NCBI RefSeq assembly: GCF_050434925.1
Contig: NZ_JBNDJK010000001.1
Location: 2,542,001-2,606,000 of the forward strand
Source of the DNA: Inquilinus ginsengisoli_B
GTDB lineage: Bacteria > Pseudomonadota > Alphaproteobacteria > DSM-16000 > Inquilinaceae
DNA: 64,000 nt
Direction of reading: 5' to 3'
The position numbers and the translations under genes were made by a program. Shown in pieces: positions 34,801-45,100 of this stretch (its first letter is position 1; every line of letters starts with the position of its first letter). Below the pieces are notes generated by a model that was not told the DNA's origin, did no database searches, and saw only the letters and a program-made list of their open reading frames with translations.

Positions 34801-37800
34801 TGTCGTTGCCGTCGCCGCCCGACAGGACGTTAGCTCCGGCGTCGCCGGTCAGCGTGTCGGCCGAGTCCGAGCCGGTCAGGTTCTCGATGCCGGCCAGCGT
34901 GTCGCCTGTGGCGTTGCCGCCCGAGGCGGCGCCGTTGACCGTGACCACGACCGCGACGGCCGAGGCGGCGTAGGTGGCGGTGTCGATGCCGGTGCCGCCG
35001 TTCATCGCATCGGCCCCGGCGCCGCCGTCGAGCAGATCATTGCCCCCTTCGCCCGACAGGATGTCGGCAGCGGCGGCGCCGCTGAGAGCATTCGCCCCGG
35101 CGTCGCCGGTCAGCGTGTCGGCGAAGGCCGAGCCGACCAGGTTCTCGATGGTGGACAGGGTATCGCCCGCGGCATCGCCGCCCGAGGCCGTGCCGGCCAG
35201 CAGGTTGACCGCGACAGCGGCGGTCGAGGCGGCGTAGGAGGCGGTGTCGGTGCCGGCGCCGCCCTGCAGCGTGTCGGCACCGGCGAGGCCCTGGAGCGTG
35301 TCGTTGCCGTTGTCGCCGGCCAGGACATTGGCCCCGGCGTCGCCGGTCAGCGTGTCGGCGAAGGCCGAACCGGTCAGGTTCTCGATGCCGGACAGGGTGT
35401 CGCCCGTGGCGTTGCCGCCCGAGCCCGCGCCGTTGACCGTGACCACGACCGCGGCGGCCGAGGCGGCATAGGTCGCGGTGTCGCTGCCGGCGCCGCCATC
35501 CATCGCATCGGCGCCGGCGCCACCCTGGAGCGTGTCGTCGCCGTCGCCGCCGGCCAGGGCATTGGCCCCGGCGTCGCCGGTCAGCGTGTCGGCGAAGGCC
35601 GAGCCGATGAGCTTCTCGATGCCGGCCAGCGTGTCGCCCTGGGCATCGCCGCCCGTGCCGGTGCCGGCCAGCAGGTTGACCGCGACCGCGGCCGAGGCGG
35701 CGTAGCTCGCCGTGTCGAAGCCGGCGCCGCCCTGCAGAGTGTCGGCGCCGCCGCGGCCCTGGAGCGTGTCGTCTCCGTTGCCGCCGGCCAGGACATTGGC
35801 CCCGGCGTCGCCGGTCAGCGCGTCGGCGAGGGCCGAGCCGATGAGGTTCTCGATGCCGGACAGGGTGTCGCCCGAGGCGTTGCCGCCCGAGGCGGCGCCG
35901 TTGACCGTGACCACGACCGCGACGGTCGATGCGGCATAGCTTGCCGTGTCGATGCCGGCGCCGCCCTGCAGCGTGTCGGCGCCGGCGAGGCCTTGGAGCG
36001 TGTCGTTGCCGTCGCCCCCGGCCAGGACATTGGCTGCGGCGTCGCCGGTCAGCGTGTCGGCGAGGGCCGAACCGGTCAGGTTCTCGATGGCGGACAGCGT
36101 GTCGCCCGTGGCGTTGCCGCCCGAGGCGGCGCCGTTGACCGTGACCACGACCGCGACGGTCGATGCGGCATAGCTCGCAGTGTCGGTGCCGGCGCCGCCG
36201 GTCAGCGTGTCGGCCCCGGCGCCACCCTGGAGCGTGTCGTTGCCGTTGCCGCCGTTCAGCACATTGGCCGCGGCGCTGCCGGTCAGCGTGTCATTGAGGG
36301 TCGATCCGATGACATTCTCGATGGCCGCCAGCGTGTCGCCTTGAGCGTCGCCGCCGGTGCCCGCGCCGGTCAGCAGGTTGACCGCGACTGCGGTAGCCGA
36401 GGTGGCGTAGGTGGCGGTGTCGTTGCCGTCGCCGCCCTGCAGCGTGTCGGCGCCGGCGAGGCCCTGGAGCGTGTCGTTGCCGTCGCCCCCGGCCAGGACA
36501 TTGGCCCCGGCATCGCCGGTCAGCGTGTCGGCGAGGGTCGAACCGGTCAGGTTCTCGATGGCGGACAGCGTGTCGCCCGTGGCGTCGCCGCCCGAGGCGG
36601 CGCCGTTGACCGTGACCACGACCGCGACGGTCGATGCGGCATAGCTCGCCGTGTCGATGCCGGCGCCGCCCTGCAGCGTGTCGGCGCCGCCAAGGCCTTG
36701 GAGCGTGTCGTTGCCGTTGCCGCCGTCCAGGGTGTTGGCCCCGGCGTCGCCGGTCAGCGTGTCGTTGAAGGCCGAGCCGGTCAGGTTCTCGATGGCGGTC
36801 AGGGTGTCGCCTGCGGCGTCGCTGCCCGAGCCGGCGCCGTTGACCGTCACCACGACCCCGGCGATCGAGGCGGCGTAGGCGGCGGTGTCGATGCCGGTGC
36901 CGCCGTTCATCGCATCGGCCCCGGCGCCGCCATCGAGCAGGTCATCGCCCCCTTCGCCGGACAGGATGTCGGCAGCGCCGGCGCCGCTGAGGGCATTCGT
37001 CCCGGCGTCGCCGGTCAGCGTGTCGTTGAAGGCCGAGCCGGTCAGGTTCTGGATGCCGGACAGGGTGTCGCCCGCGGCGTCGCCGCCCGAGGCGGCGCCG
37101 TTGACCGTGACCACGACCGCGACGGTCGATGCGGTGTAGGTGGCGGTGTCGATGCCGGCGCCGCCGATCAGCGTGTCGGCCCCGGCGCCACCCTGGAGCA
37201 CGTCGTTGCCGTTGCCGCCGTTCAGCATATTGGCCGCGGCGTTGCCCGTCATCGAATCGATGAAACCCGAGCCGACCAAGTTCTCGATGCCGGTCAGGGT
37301 GTCGCCCTGGGCGTCGCCGCCGGTGGCGATGCCGGCGGCCAGGTTGACGGTCACCCCGGCACTGGAGCCGCCATAGGCAGCGGTGTCGGTGCCGGCGCCG
37401 CCGTTCAGTATGTCGCCGAACCGGCCGCCTTCGAGCGAGTCGTTGCCGGCCCCGCCGATGAGCGTGTCGATGCCGCCGGAGATGCTGACGCCGCTGGAGC
37501 CGTCGCCGAAGAGGCTGTCGTTGCCATTGCCGCCGTTGAGCGTGTCGGCGCCGTTGTACCCCGCCAGCGTGGTGTTGCTGTTCAGGTTGGCGGTCAGGTT
37601 GTCGTTGAACCCCGAGCCCATCGCCGCCGCGAAGGCGGCGAGGGTGACGCCCCCGGTCGCGGTCCCGGCGGTCAGGTTGATGGTTATGCCCGAGCCCCAG
37701 CCGCGGGCGTCGATGGTGTTCCCGCCGGAGCCGCCGATCAGCGTGTCGGCGCCGCCGCTGATCCGGACGTAGTCGTTGCCGGCGCCGGCGTCGATCGTGT

Positions 37801-38947
37801 TGACCCCGCCGTCGCCGGTGAGCTCGTCGTCGAAGGCGCTGCCGATCAGGTTCTCGATGCCGGACAGCGTATCGCCCGAGGCGTTGCCGCCCGAGGCGGC
37901 GCCATTGACCGTGACCACGACCGCGTTGGCCGAGGCGGCATAGCTCGCCGTGTCGGTGCCGGCGCCGCCCTGCAGCGTGTCGGCCCCGGCGCCACCCTGG
38001 AGCGTGTCGTTGCCGCCGCCGCCGGCCAGGACATTGGCTGCGGCATCGCCGGTCAGCGTGTCGGCGAAGGCCGAGCCGACCAGGTTCTCGACGCCGGACA
38101 AGGTATCGCCCTGGGCGTCGCCGCCGAGCCCGGCGCCGGTGACCAGGTTGAGGGTCACGCCGGTGGCCGAGGCGGCGTAGGCGGCGGTGTCGATGCCGGT
38201 GCCGCCGTTCAGGATGTCGCCGAGCTGGCCGCCTTCAAGCGTGTCGTTGCCGGCTCCGCCGATGAGATTGTCGATGCCGCCGGAGACATTGTACCCGCCG
38301 TACCTGTCGCCGGAGAGGAAGTCGCTGCCATTGCCGCCATTGAGCGTGTCGTTGCCGTCGTACCCGGCCAGGTCGGTGGCGGCGTTCAGGTTGGCGGTCA
38401 GGACGTCGTTGAAACCCGTGCCCACCACCGTCTCGAAGCCTGAGAGGATGAGGCCCCCGGTCGCGGTCCCGGCGGTCAGGTTGATGGTCATGCCCAGCCA
38501 GCCGCGGGCGTCGAAGATGTCCGCGCCGGAGCCGCCGATCAGCGTGTCGGCGCCGCCGCTGATCTGGATGTAGTCGTCGCCGGCGCCGCCGTCGATCGTG
38601 TTGACGCCGCCGTCGCCGCCGAGCCGGTCATTGAAGGCGCTGCCGATCAGGTTCTCGAAGCCGCTCACGCTGTCGCCCGAGGCGTCGCCGTCGGCAGCGA
38701 CGATGTTCAGGTCCACCAAGACGCCCGAGCTGGAGTTGGCGTAGCTGAGCGTGTCGATGCCGGCGCCGCCGTTCATGACGTCGGCGCCGGCGCCGCCCTG
38801 GATGGTGTCGTTGCCGCCGCCGCCGCTGAGCGTGTCGGCGCCGGCGAGGCCGTTGATGATGTCGATGCCGTCCGGATTGGCCGGATTGCCCGGATCGGTC
38901 CCGGTGAGGGTGTCGTTGTCCGCGGTGCCGTTGATGGTCTGGGTCAC
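31820..38947 (-). CDS. Giant RTX calcium-binding repeat protein B
   Basis: A 2375-residue RTX protein with a GTG start and about 26 repeat anchors. Unlike A and C it has an N-terminal variant block: GIDTLSYANSSSGVLVDLNI, ISGGADTLIGGSG, DARGWLGMTINLTAGTATGG and a FNDVLTANLN segment. A second version (DARGWGSGITINLTAGTATG) follows further in. Its C-terminal region is of the second subtype: SDSAVSGLGKDTILDVSTGD and a tail ADRALTASDFVL. Several internal units carry an LSGAAAADILSGEGGNDLLD insertion. Export by a type I system is expected; no exporter gene is present in the window. It is the same subtype as gene D. Confidence 0.85.
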   Translation of the reverse strand: MTQTINGTADNDTLTGTDPGNPANPDGIDIINGLAGADTLSGGGGNDTIQGGAGADVMNGGAGIDTLSYANSSSGVLVDLNIVAADGDASGDSVSGFENLIGSAFNDRLGGDGGVNTIDGGAGDDYIQISGGADTLIGGSGADIFDARGWLGMTINLTAGTATGGLILSGFETVVGTGFNDVLTANLNAATDLAGYDGNDTLNGGNGSDFLSGDRYGGYNVSGGIDNLIGGAGNDTLEGGQLGDILNGGTGIDTAAYAASATGVTLNLVTGAGLGGDAQGDTLSGVENLVGSAFADTLTGDAAANVLAGGGGNDTLQGGAGADTLQGGAGTDTASYAASANAVVVTVNGAASGGNASGDTLSGIENLIGSAFDDELTGDGGVNTIDAGAGNDYVRISGGADTLIGGSGGNTIDARGWGSGITINLTAGTATGGVTLAAFAAAMGSGFNDNLTANLNSNTTLAGYNGADTLNGGNGNDSLFGDGSSGVSISGGIDTLIGGAGNDSLEGGRFGDILNGGAGTDTAAYGGSSAGVTVNLAAGIATGGDAQGDTLTGIENLVGSGFIDSMTGNAAANMLNGGNGNDVLQGGAGADTLIGGAGIDTATYTASTVAVVVTVNGAASGGDAAGDTLSGIQNLTGSAFNDTLTGDAGTNALSGAGAADILSGEGGDDLLDGGAGADAMNGGTGIDTAAYAASIAGVVVTVNGAGSGSDAAGDTLTAIENLTGSAFNDTLTGDAGANTLDGGNGNDTLQGLGGADTLQGGAGIDTASYAASTVAVVVTVNGAASGGDATGDTLSAIENLTGSTLADTLTGDAGANVLAGGDGNDTLQGLAGADTLQGGDGNDTATYATSATAVAVNLLTGAGTGGDAQGDTLAAIENVIGSTLNDTLTGSAAANVLNGGNGNDTLQGGAGADTLTGGAGTDTASYAASTVAVVVTVNGAASGGNATGDTLSAIENLTGSALADTLTGDAAANVLAGGDGNDTLQGLAGADTLQGGAGIDTASYAASTVAVVVTVNGAASGGNASGDTLSGIENLIGSALADALTGDAGANVLAGGNGDDTLQGRGGADTLQGGAGFDTASYAASAAVAVNLLAGTGTGGDAQGDTLAGIEKLIGSAFADTLTGDAGANALAGGDGDDTLQGGAGADAMDGGAGSDTATYAASAAAVVVTVNGAGSGGNATGDTLSGIENLTGSAFADTLTGDAGANVLAGDNGNDTLQGLAGADTLQGGAGTDTASYAASTAAVAVNLLAGTASGGDAAGDTLSTIENLVGSAFADTLTGDAGANALSGAAAADILSGEGGNDLLDGGAGADAMNGGTGIDTATYAASAVAVVVTVNGAASGGNATGDTLAGIENLTGSDSADTLTGDAGANVLSGGDGNDTLQGLAGADTLTGGAGTDTASYAASTVAVVVTVNGAASGGNATGDTLSGIENLTGSAFADTLTGDAGANTLDGGNGNDTLQGLAGADTLQGGTGIDTASYAASTVAVVVTVNGAASGGNATGDTLSGIENLAGSAFADTLTGDAGANALSGAAAADILSGEGGNDLLDGGAGADAMNGGTGIDTATYAASAAGVAVTVNGAGVGGDAQGDTLTAIEHLIGSAFADTLTGDAGANTLAGGAGGDTLQGLGGADVLQGGDGTTDTATYAASAAGVTVTVNGAGSGGDAQGDTLSGIENLAGSAFADTLTGDAGANVLAGGDGNDTLQGLAGADTLQGGAGTDTASYAASTVAVVVTVNGAASGGNATGDTLSGIENLAGSALADTLTGDAAANVLAGGDGNDTLQGLGGADTLQGGNGTDTASYAASADAVVVTVNGAASGGNATGDTLSGIEKLIGSAFADTLTGDAGANALAGGAGDDTLQGGAGADAMDGGAGSDTATYAASAAAVVVTVNGAGSGGDAQGDTLSGIQNLTGSAFADTLTGDAAANVLAGGDGNDTLQGRAGADTLQGDAGIDTASYAASAAGVVVDLIAGTGTGGDAQGDTLTGIENLTGSAQTDRLYGNGSVNALGGGAGDDQLRGGGGGDVLDGGAGSDFANYQGSTAAVVVNLLADTASGGDAAGDQLDNIENLYGSSQGDQLTGDNARNIIGGELGDDTIVGNGGDDALSGEGGNDALSGGDGADRLVGAAGIDTIHGGIGNDSVDAGSEADQVFGEAGDDNILGGAGDDRLDGGDGNDTLEGAAGADTLTGGDGIDTASYLGSAAGVSVDLATGDVSGGDAAGDTLSGFEQVIGSGFVDTLAGDAGANTLWGMAGDDVLTGGGGGDALKGGDGADRFVYTALSDSAVSGLGKDTILDVSTGDRIDLSAIDADGNSSNGDTAFTFGTGAYTGAGGGLRVVTAGAIQVVYADVNGDKVSDFAINVIADRALTASDFVL

Positions 38948-39146
38948 GGTTCGTCCCCCGCTGTCGAGGCAGCGCCGCCGATGATCGGGGAGGAGCGGCC
39001 GAGCTGTGAAATGTGCCCGGCCGGCCCCGGGACTCAGAATGAAGCAGATTTAGCAGAGGCTCTGCATATTATGTTAGGCAAATCGTCACCCCAACCTGCC
39101 GATCGGCGCTTCCTTGGATGACGGGCACGCCAGAGTCCGCCCTGGG
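38948..39146 (-). promoter_or_regulatory. Shortened spacer/promoter between RTX genes C and B
   Basis: This is the same spacer as the other two but 199 bases long. A 34-base segment found at 31586-31819 and 46710-46943 is missing between two copies of CCTTG, and one C is missing from the C-run next to the start codon. The palindrome GCAGAGGCTCTGC and the -10-like CATAAT are retained, so promoter function may be unchanged. Confidence 0.5.
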
Positions 39147-42100
39147 TTACAGCACGAAGTCGCTGGCCGTCAGGGCGTGGTCGGCGGTGACGTTGATGGC
39201 GAAGTCGGAGACCTTGTCGCCGTTGACGTCGGCATAGACCACCTGGATCGCCCCGGCCGTCACCACCCGCAGCCCGCCGCCCGCGCCGGTGTAGGCGCCG
39301 GTGCCGAAGGTGAAGGCGGTGTCGCCGTTGCCGGAATTGCCGTCGGCATCGATCGCCGACAGGTCGATCCTGTCGCCGGTGGTGAAGTCGGCGATGACGT
39401 CCTTGCCGGCGCCCGAGACGGTGCTGTCGGAGAGGGCGGTGTAGACGAACCGGTCGTTGCCGGCGCCGCCCTTCAGCAGGTCGCCGCCGCCGCCACCGGT
39501 GAGCACGTCGTTGCCGGCCATGCCCCACAGGGTGTTGGCGCCGGCGTCGCCGGCCAGCGTGTCGACGGAACCCGAGCCGATCACCTGCTCGAAGCCGCTC
39601 AGCGTGTCGCCCGCGGCGTCGCCGCCGGAGACGTCACCCGTCGCGAGATCGACCGACACGCCGGCGGCCGAGCCGAGATAGCTCGCGGTGTCGATGCCGT
39701 CGCCGCCGGTCAGCGCATCGGCCCCGGCCGCGCCTTCGAGCGTGTCGTTGCCGTCGCCGCCGTCGAGCTGGTCGTCGCCGGCCCCGCCCAGGATGTTGTC
39801 GTCTCCCGCCTCGCCGAAGACCTGATCGGCCTCGCTGCCGGCGTCGACCGAGTCATTGCCGATGCCGCCATGGACCGTGTCGATCCCGGTGGCGCCGACC
39901 AGGCGGTCCGCCCCGTCGCCGCCGGAGAGCGCGTCGTTGCCGCCTTCGCCGGAGAGCGCGTCGTCGCCGCCATTGCCGACGATGGTGTCGTTGCCGAGCT
40001 CGCCGCCGATGATGTTGCGGGCGTTGTCGCCGGTCAGCTGGTCGCCCTGGCTGGAGCCGTACAGGTTCTCGATGTTGTCGAGCTGGTCGCCCGCGGCGTC
40101 GCCGCCCGAGGCGGTGTCCGCCAGCAGGTTGACCACGACCGCTGCGGTCGAGCCCTGGTAGTTGGCGAAGTCCGAGCCGGCGCCGCCGTCCAGCACATCG
40201 CCGCCCCCGCCGCCGCGGAGCTGGTCGTCGCCGGCCCCGCCGCCCAGCGCGTTGACGCTGCCGTTGCCGTACAGCCGGTCCGTCTGGGCAGAGCCGGTCA
40301 GGTTCTCGATGCCGGTCAGCGTGTCGCCCTGGGCGTCGCCGCCGGTGCCGGTCCCCGCGATGAGGTCGATGACCACCCCCGAGGCGGAGGCGGCGTAGGA
40401 GGCGGTGTCGATGCCGGCATCGCCCCGCAGCGTGTCGGCCCCGGCGCCGCCCTGGAGGGTATCGTTGCCGTCGCCCCCGGCCAGGGCATTGACCCCGCTA
40501 TCGCCGGTCAGCGTGTCGGCGAAGGCCGAACCGATCAGGTTCTCGATGGCGGTCAGGGTGTCGCCCGCGGCGTCGCCGCCCGAAGCGGCGCCGTTCACCG
40601 TGACGTTCACTGCTGCGGTCGAGCCGATGTAGCTCGCGGTGTCGACCCCGGTTCTGCCGTTCAGCGTGTCGGCCCCGTCGCCTCCCTCCAGCAGGTCGTT
40701 CCCGCCGCCGCCGATGAGGATGTTGGCCCCGGCGTCGCCGGTCAGCGTGTCGGCGAAATCCGAGCCGCTCAGGTTCTCGATGCCGGTCAGCGTGTCCCCC
40801 GCCGCATCGCCGCCCGCCGCCGCCCCGTTCACCGTGACGACCACCCCGGCCGTCGCCATCGAGATCGAGTAGTCCACCCAATCGTCGGTTCCGGCACCGC
40901 CATCCATGACGTCGCCACCGGCCCCGCCCGAGAGGGTGTCGTCGCCGGCGCCGCCGGTCAGGGCGTTCGCCCCGGCATCGCTGTACAGCACGTCGTCGAA
41001 GGCCGAGCCGACCAGGTTCTCGATGCCGGACGTCGTATCCCCGGCGTCGCCGCCGAAGCCGTTTCCGACCACCGATATTTTCACTCCCACGGTCGAGTCG
41101 GCGTAGCTCACGGTATCGACCCCGGCGCCGCCGTTCATGGTGTCGCCGCCGGCCCCACCGATGATCAGGTCGTTGCCGTCGCCCCCGTCCAGGGTGTTGG
41201 CCCCGGCGTCGCCGATCAGGGTATCGGCGAAGGCCGAGCCGGTCAGGTTTTCGATCCCCGTCAGGATGTCGTCCGCGGCATCGCCGCCCGACGTGGTGCC
41301 GGACGTGAGGCTGAGAACGATGCCCGCGGCCGAGGCGGCATAGCTCGCCGTGTCGATGCCGGCGCCGCCCTGCAGCGTGTCGGCGCCGGCGAGGCCCTGG
41401 AGCGTGTCATTGCCGTCGCCCCCGGCCAGGACATTGGCCCCGGCGTCGCCGGTCAGCGTGTCGGCGAAGGCCGAGCCGGTGAGGTTCTCGATGCCGGTCA
41501 GCGTGTCGCCCTGGGCATCGCCGCCGAAGCTGGCCCCGTTGACCGTGACCACGACTAAGGCGCCCGAGGCGGCGTAGGTGGCGGTGTCGGTGCCGGCGCC
41601 GCCCTGCAGCGCGTCGGCGCCGCCGAGGCCCTGGAGCATGTCGTCGCCGTTGCCGCCGGCCAGGATATTGGCCCCGGCGTCGCCGGTCAGCGTGTCGGCG
41701 GAGGCCGAGCCGGTCAGGTTCTCGATGTCGTTCAGCGTATCGCCCGCGGCGTCGCCGCCCGAGGCCGTGCCGGCCAGGAGGTTGACCGCGACTCCCACGG
41801 CGGAGGCGGCATAGGTCACCATGTCGATGCCGGTGCTGCCTGCCAGGATGTCCGCGCCGCCGCGGCCCTGGAGCGTGTCGTTGCCGCCGCCCCCGGCCAG
41901 GACATTGGCCCCGACATCGCCGGTCAGGATGTCGGCCTGGGCCGAGCCGTAGACATTCTCGATACCGGTCAGGGTGTCGCCCTGGGCATCGCCGCCGATG
42001 CCGGTGCCGGCCGCGAGGCTGACCGTGACGCCCGCGGCGGAAGGGATGTAGTTGGCCCCGTCGCTGCCGGCCCCGCCTTGCAGGACGTCCGCGCCACCGT

Positions 42101-45100
42101 CGCCCTTCAGCACGTCGTCGCCGGCACCGCCATCCAGGACATTCGCCCCGCCATCGCCGGCCAGGGTGTCGTCGAAGGCCGAACCGGTGATGTTCTCGAT
42201 GCTGATGAAGCTGTCGCCCGTCGAGTCGCTGCTGCCGCCCGGCGTGCCGCCGGTCGCGAGGCTGGCACTGACGTTCGTGACCGAGGCGGCATAGGAGGCG
42301 GTGTCGGTGCCGGCGCCGCCCTGCAGCGTGTCGGCGCCGCGGCGGCCCTGGAGCGTGTCGTTGCCGTCGCCTCCGGCCAGGAGGTTCCCCGCGACGTCGC
42401 CGGTCAGGGTGTCGGCGAGGGCCGAGCCGATCAGATTCTCGATGCCGGACAAGGTGTCGCCCGTGGCGTTGCCACCCGAGGCGGCGCCGTTGACCGTGAC
42501 CACGACCGCGACGGTCGAGGCGGCATAGCTCGCCGTGTCGGTGCCGGCGCCGCCGGTCAGCGTGTCGGCCCCGGCGAGGCCCTGGAGCGTGTCGTTGCCG
42601 TCGCCGCCGGCCAGGACATTGGCCCCGGCATCGCCGGTCAGCGTGTCGGCCAAGGCCGAGCCGGTCAGATTCTCGATGCCGGATAGGGTGTCGCCCGTGG
42701 CGTTGCCGCCCGAGGCGGCGCCGTTGACCGTGACCACGACCGCGTCGGCCGAGGCGGCGTAGGAGGCGGTGTCGGTGCCGGCGCCGCCCTGCAGCGTGTC
42801 GGCCCCGCCGAGGCCCTGGAGCGTGTCGTTGCCGTCGCCCCCGGCCAGGACATTGGCTGCGGCGTCGCCGGTCAGCGTGTCGGCGAGGGCCGAGCCGATG
42901 AGGTTCTCGATGCCGGACAGGGTGTCGCCCGTGGCGTTGCCGCCCGAGGCGGCGCCGTTGACCGTGACCGCGACCGCGACGGTCGATGCGGCATAGCTCG
43001 CCGTGTCGGTGCCGAGCCCGCCCTGCAGCGTGTCGGCGCCGGCGAGGCCCTGGAGGGTGTCGTCGCCGTCGCCCCCGGCCAGGACATTGGCCGCGGCGTC
43101 GCCGGTCAGCGTGTCGGCGAAGGCCGAGCCGACCAGATTCTCGACGCCGGTCAGGGTGTCGCCTGCGGCGTCGCCGCCCAAGCCGGCGCCGTTGACCGTG
43201 ACCACGACCGCGACGGCCGAGGCGGCGTAGGTGGCGGTGTCGATGCCGGTGCCGCCGTTCATCCCATCGGCCCCGGCGCCGCCGTCGAGCAGGTCATTGC
43301 CCCCTTCGCCCGACAGGATGTCGGCACCGGCGGCGCCGCTGAGAGCATTCGCCCCGGCGTCGCCGGTCAGCGTGTCGGCGAGGGCCGAGCCGAAGATGTT
43401 CTCGATGCTGGTCAGCGTGTCGCCCTGGGCATCGCCGCCCGTGCCGGTGCCGGCCGCGAGGTTGACCGTGACGGCCGCGGAAAAGGCGTAGTCGGCCGTA
43501 TCGCTGCCGGCCCCGCCTTGCAGGATGTCTGCGCCGCTGCGGCCCCACAGCAAATCGTCGCCGGCGCCGCCATCCAGGACATTCGCCCCGGCATCGCCGG
43601 TCAGGAAGTCGACGAAGGCCGAGCCGATGACATTCTCGATGCTGCTGAAGCTGTCGCCCGCGGCGTCGCCGCTCTGCCCGGTGTTGTTCGAGAGGCTGAC
43701 AGCGACGCCCGTGGCGGAGGCGGCATAGGAGGCGGTGTCGGAGCCGTTGCCGCCGTCCAGCGTGTCGGCGCCGCCGAGGCCGGCCAGGACATTGGCCCCG
43801 GCGTCGCCGGTCAGCGTGTCGGCGAAGGCCGAGCCGGTCAGGTTCTCGAAGCCGCTCAGGGTGTCGCCCGCGGCATCGCCGCCCGAGGCCGTGCCGGCCA
43901 GGAGGTTGACCGCGACTCCCGCGGCGGAGGCGGCATAGGTCACCGTGTCGGTGCCGGTGCTGCCCGACAGGCTGTCCGCGCCGCCGAGGCCCTGGACCGT
44001 GTCGTTGCCGGCGTCCCCGCCCAGGAAATTCGCTCCGCCATCGCCGGTCAGGGTGTCGGCCAGGGTCGAGCCGTAGACCTGCTCGATGCCGGTCAGGGTG
44101 TCGCCCTGGGCATCGCCGCCGGTGCCGGTGCCGGCCGCGAGGTTGACCGTGACGCTCGCGGCGGAAGGGATGTAGTAGGCCCTGTCGGTGCCGGCCCCGC
44201 CTTGCAGGGCGTCCGCGCCACCGTCGCCCTTCAGCACGTCGTCGCCGGCGCCGCCATCCAGGACATTCACCCCGCCATCGCCGGCCAGGATGTCGTCGAA
44301 GGCCGAACCGGTGATGTTCTCGATGCTGATGAAGCTGTCGCCCGCGGAGTCGGCGTCGCCGCCCGGCGTGCCGCCGGTCGCGAGGCTGGCACTGACGTTC
44401 GTGACCGAGGCGGCATAGGAGGCGGTGTCGGTGCCGGTGCCGCCTTGCAGCGTGTCGGCGCCGCGGCGGCCCTGTAGTATGTCGTTGCCGTCGCCCCCGG
44501 CCAGGACATTGGCCCCGGCGTCGCCGGTCAGCATGTCATTGAGGGCCGAGCCGGTCAGGTTCTCGATGCCGGTCAGGGTGTCGCCCGTGGCGTTGCCGCC
44601 CGAGGCGCTGCCGTTGACCGTGACCACGATCGCGACGGTCGATGCGGCATAGCTCGCCGTGTCGGTGCCGGCGCCGCCCTGCAGCGTGTCGGCGCCGCCG
44701 AGGCCCTGGAGCGTGTCGTTGCCGTCGCCGCCGTCCAGGGTGTTGGGCCCGGCGTCGCCGGTCAGGGTGTCGGCGAGGGCCGAACCGGTCAGGTTCTCGA
44801 TGCCGGACAGGGTGTCGCCCGTGGCGTTGCCGCCCGAGGCGGCGCCGTTGACCGTGACCACGACCGCGTCGGCCGAGGCGGCATAGCTCGCCGTGTCGGT
44901 GCCTGCGCCGCCGATCAGCACGTCGGCCCCGGTGCCGCCGGCCAAAATGTTGGCCCCGGCGTCGCCGGTCAGGGTGTCGGCGAAGGCCGAGCCGGTCAGG
45001 TTCTCGATGCCGGTCAGGATGTCGCCCTGGGCGTCGCCGCCGGAAGCCGTGCCGGCCAGTAGATTGACTGAAACCGCGGCGGCCGAGGCGGCGTAGGCGG

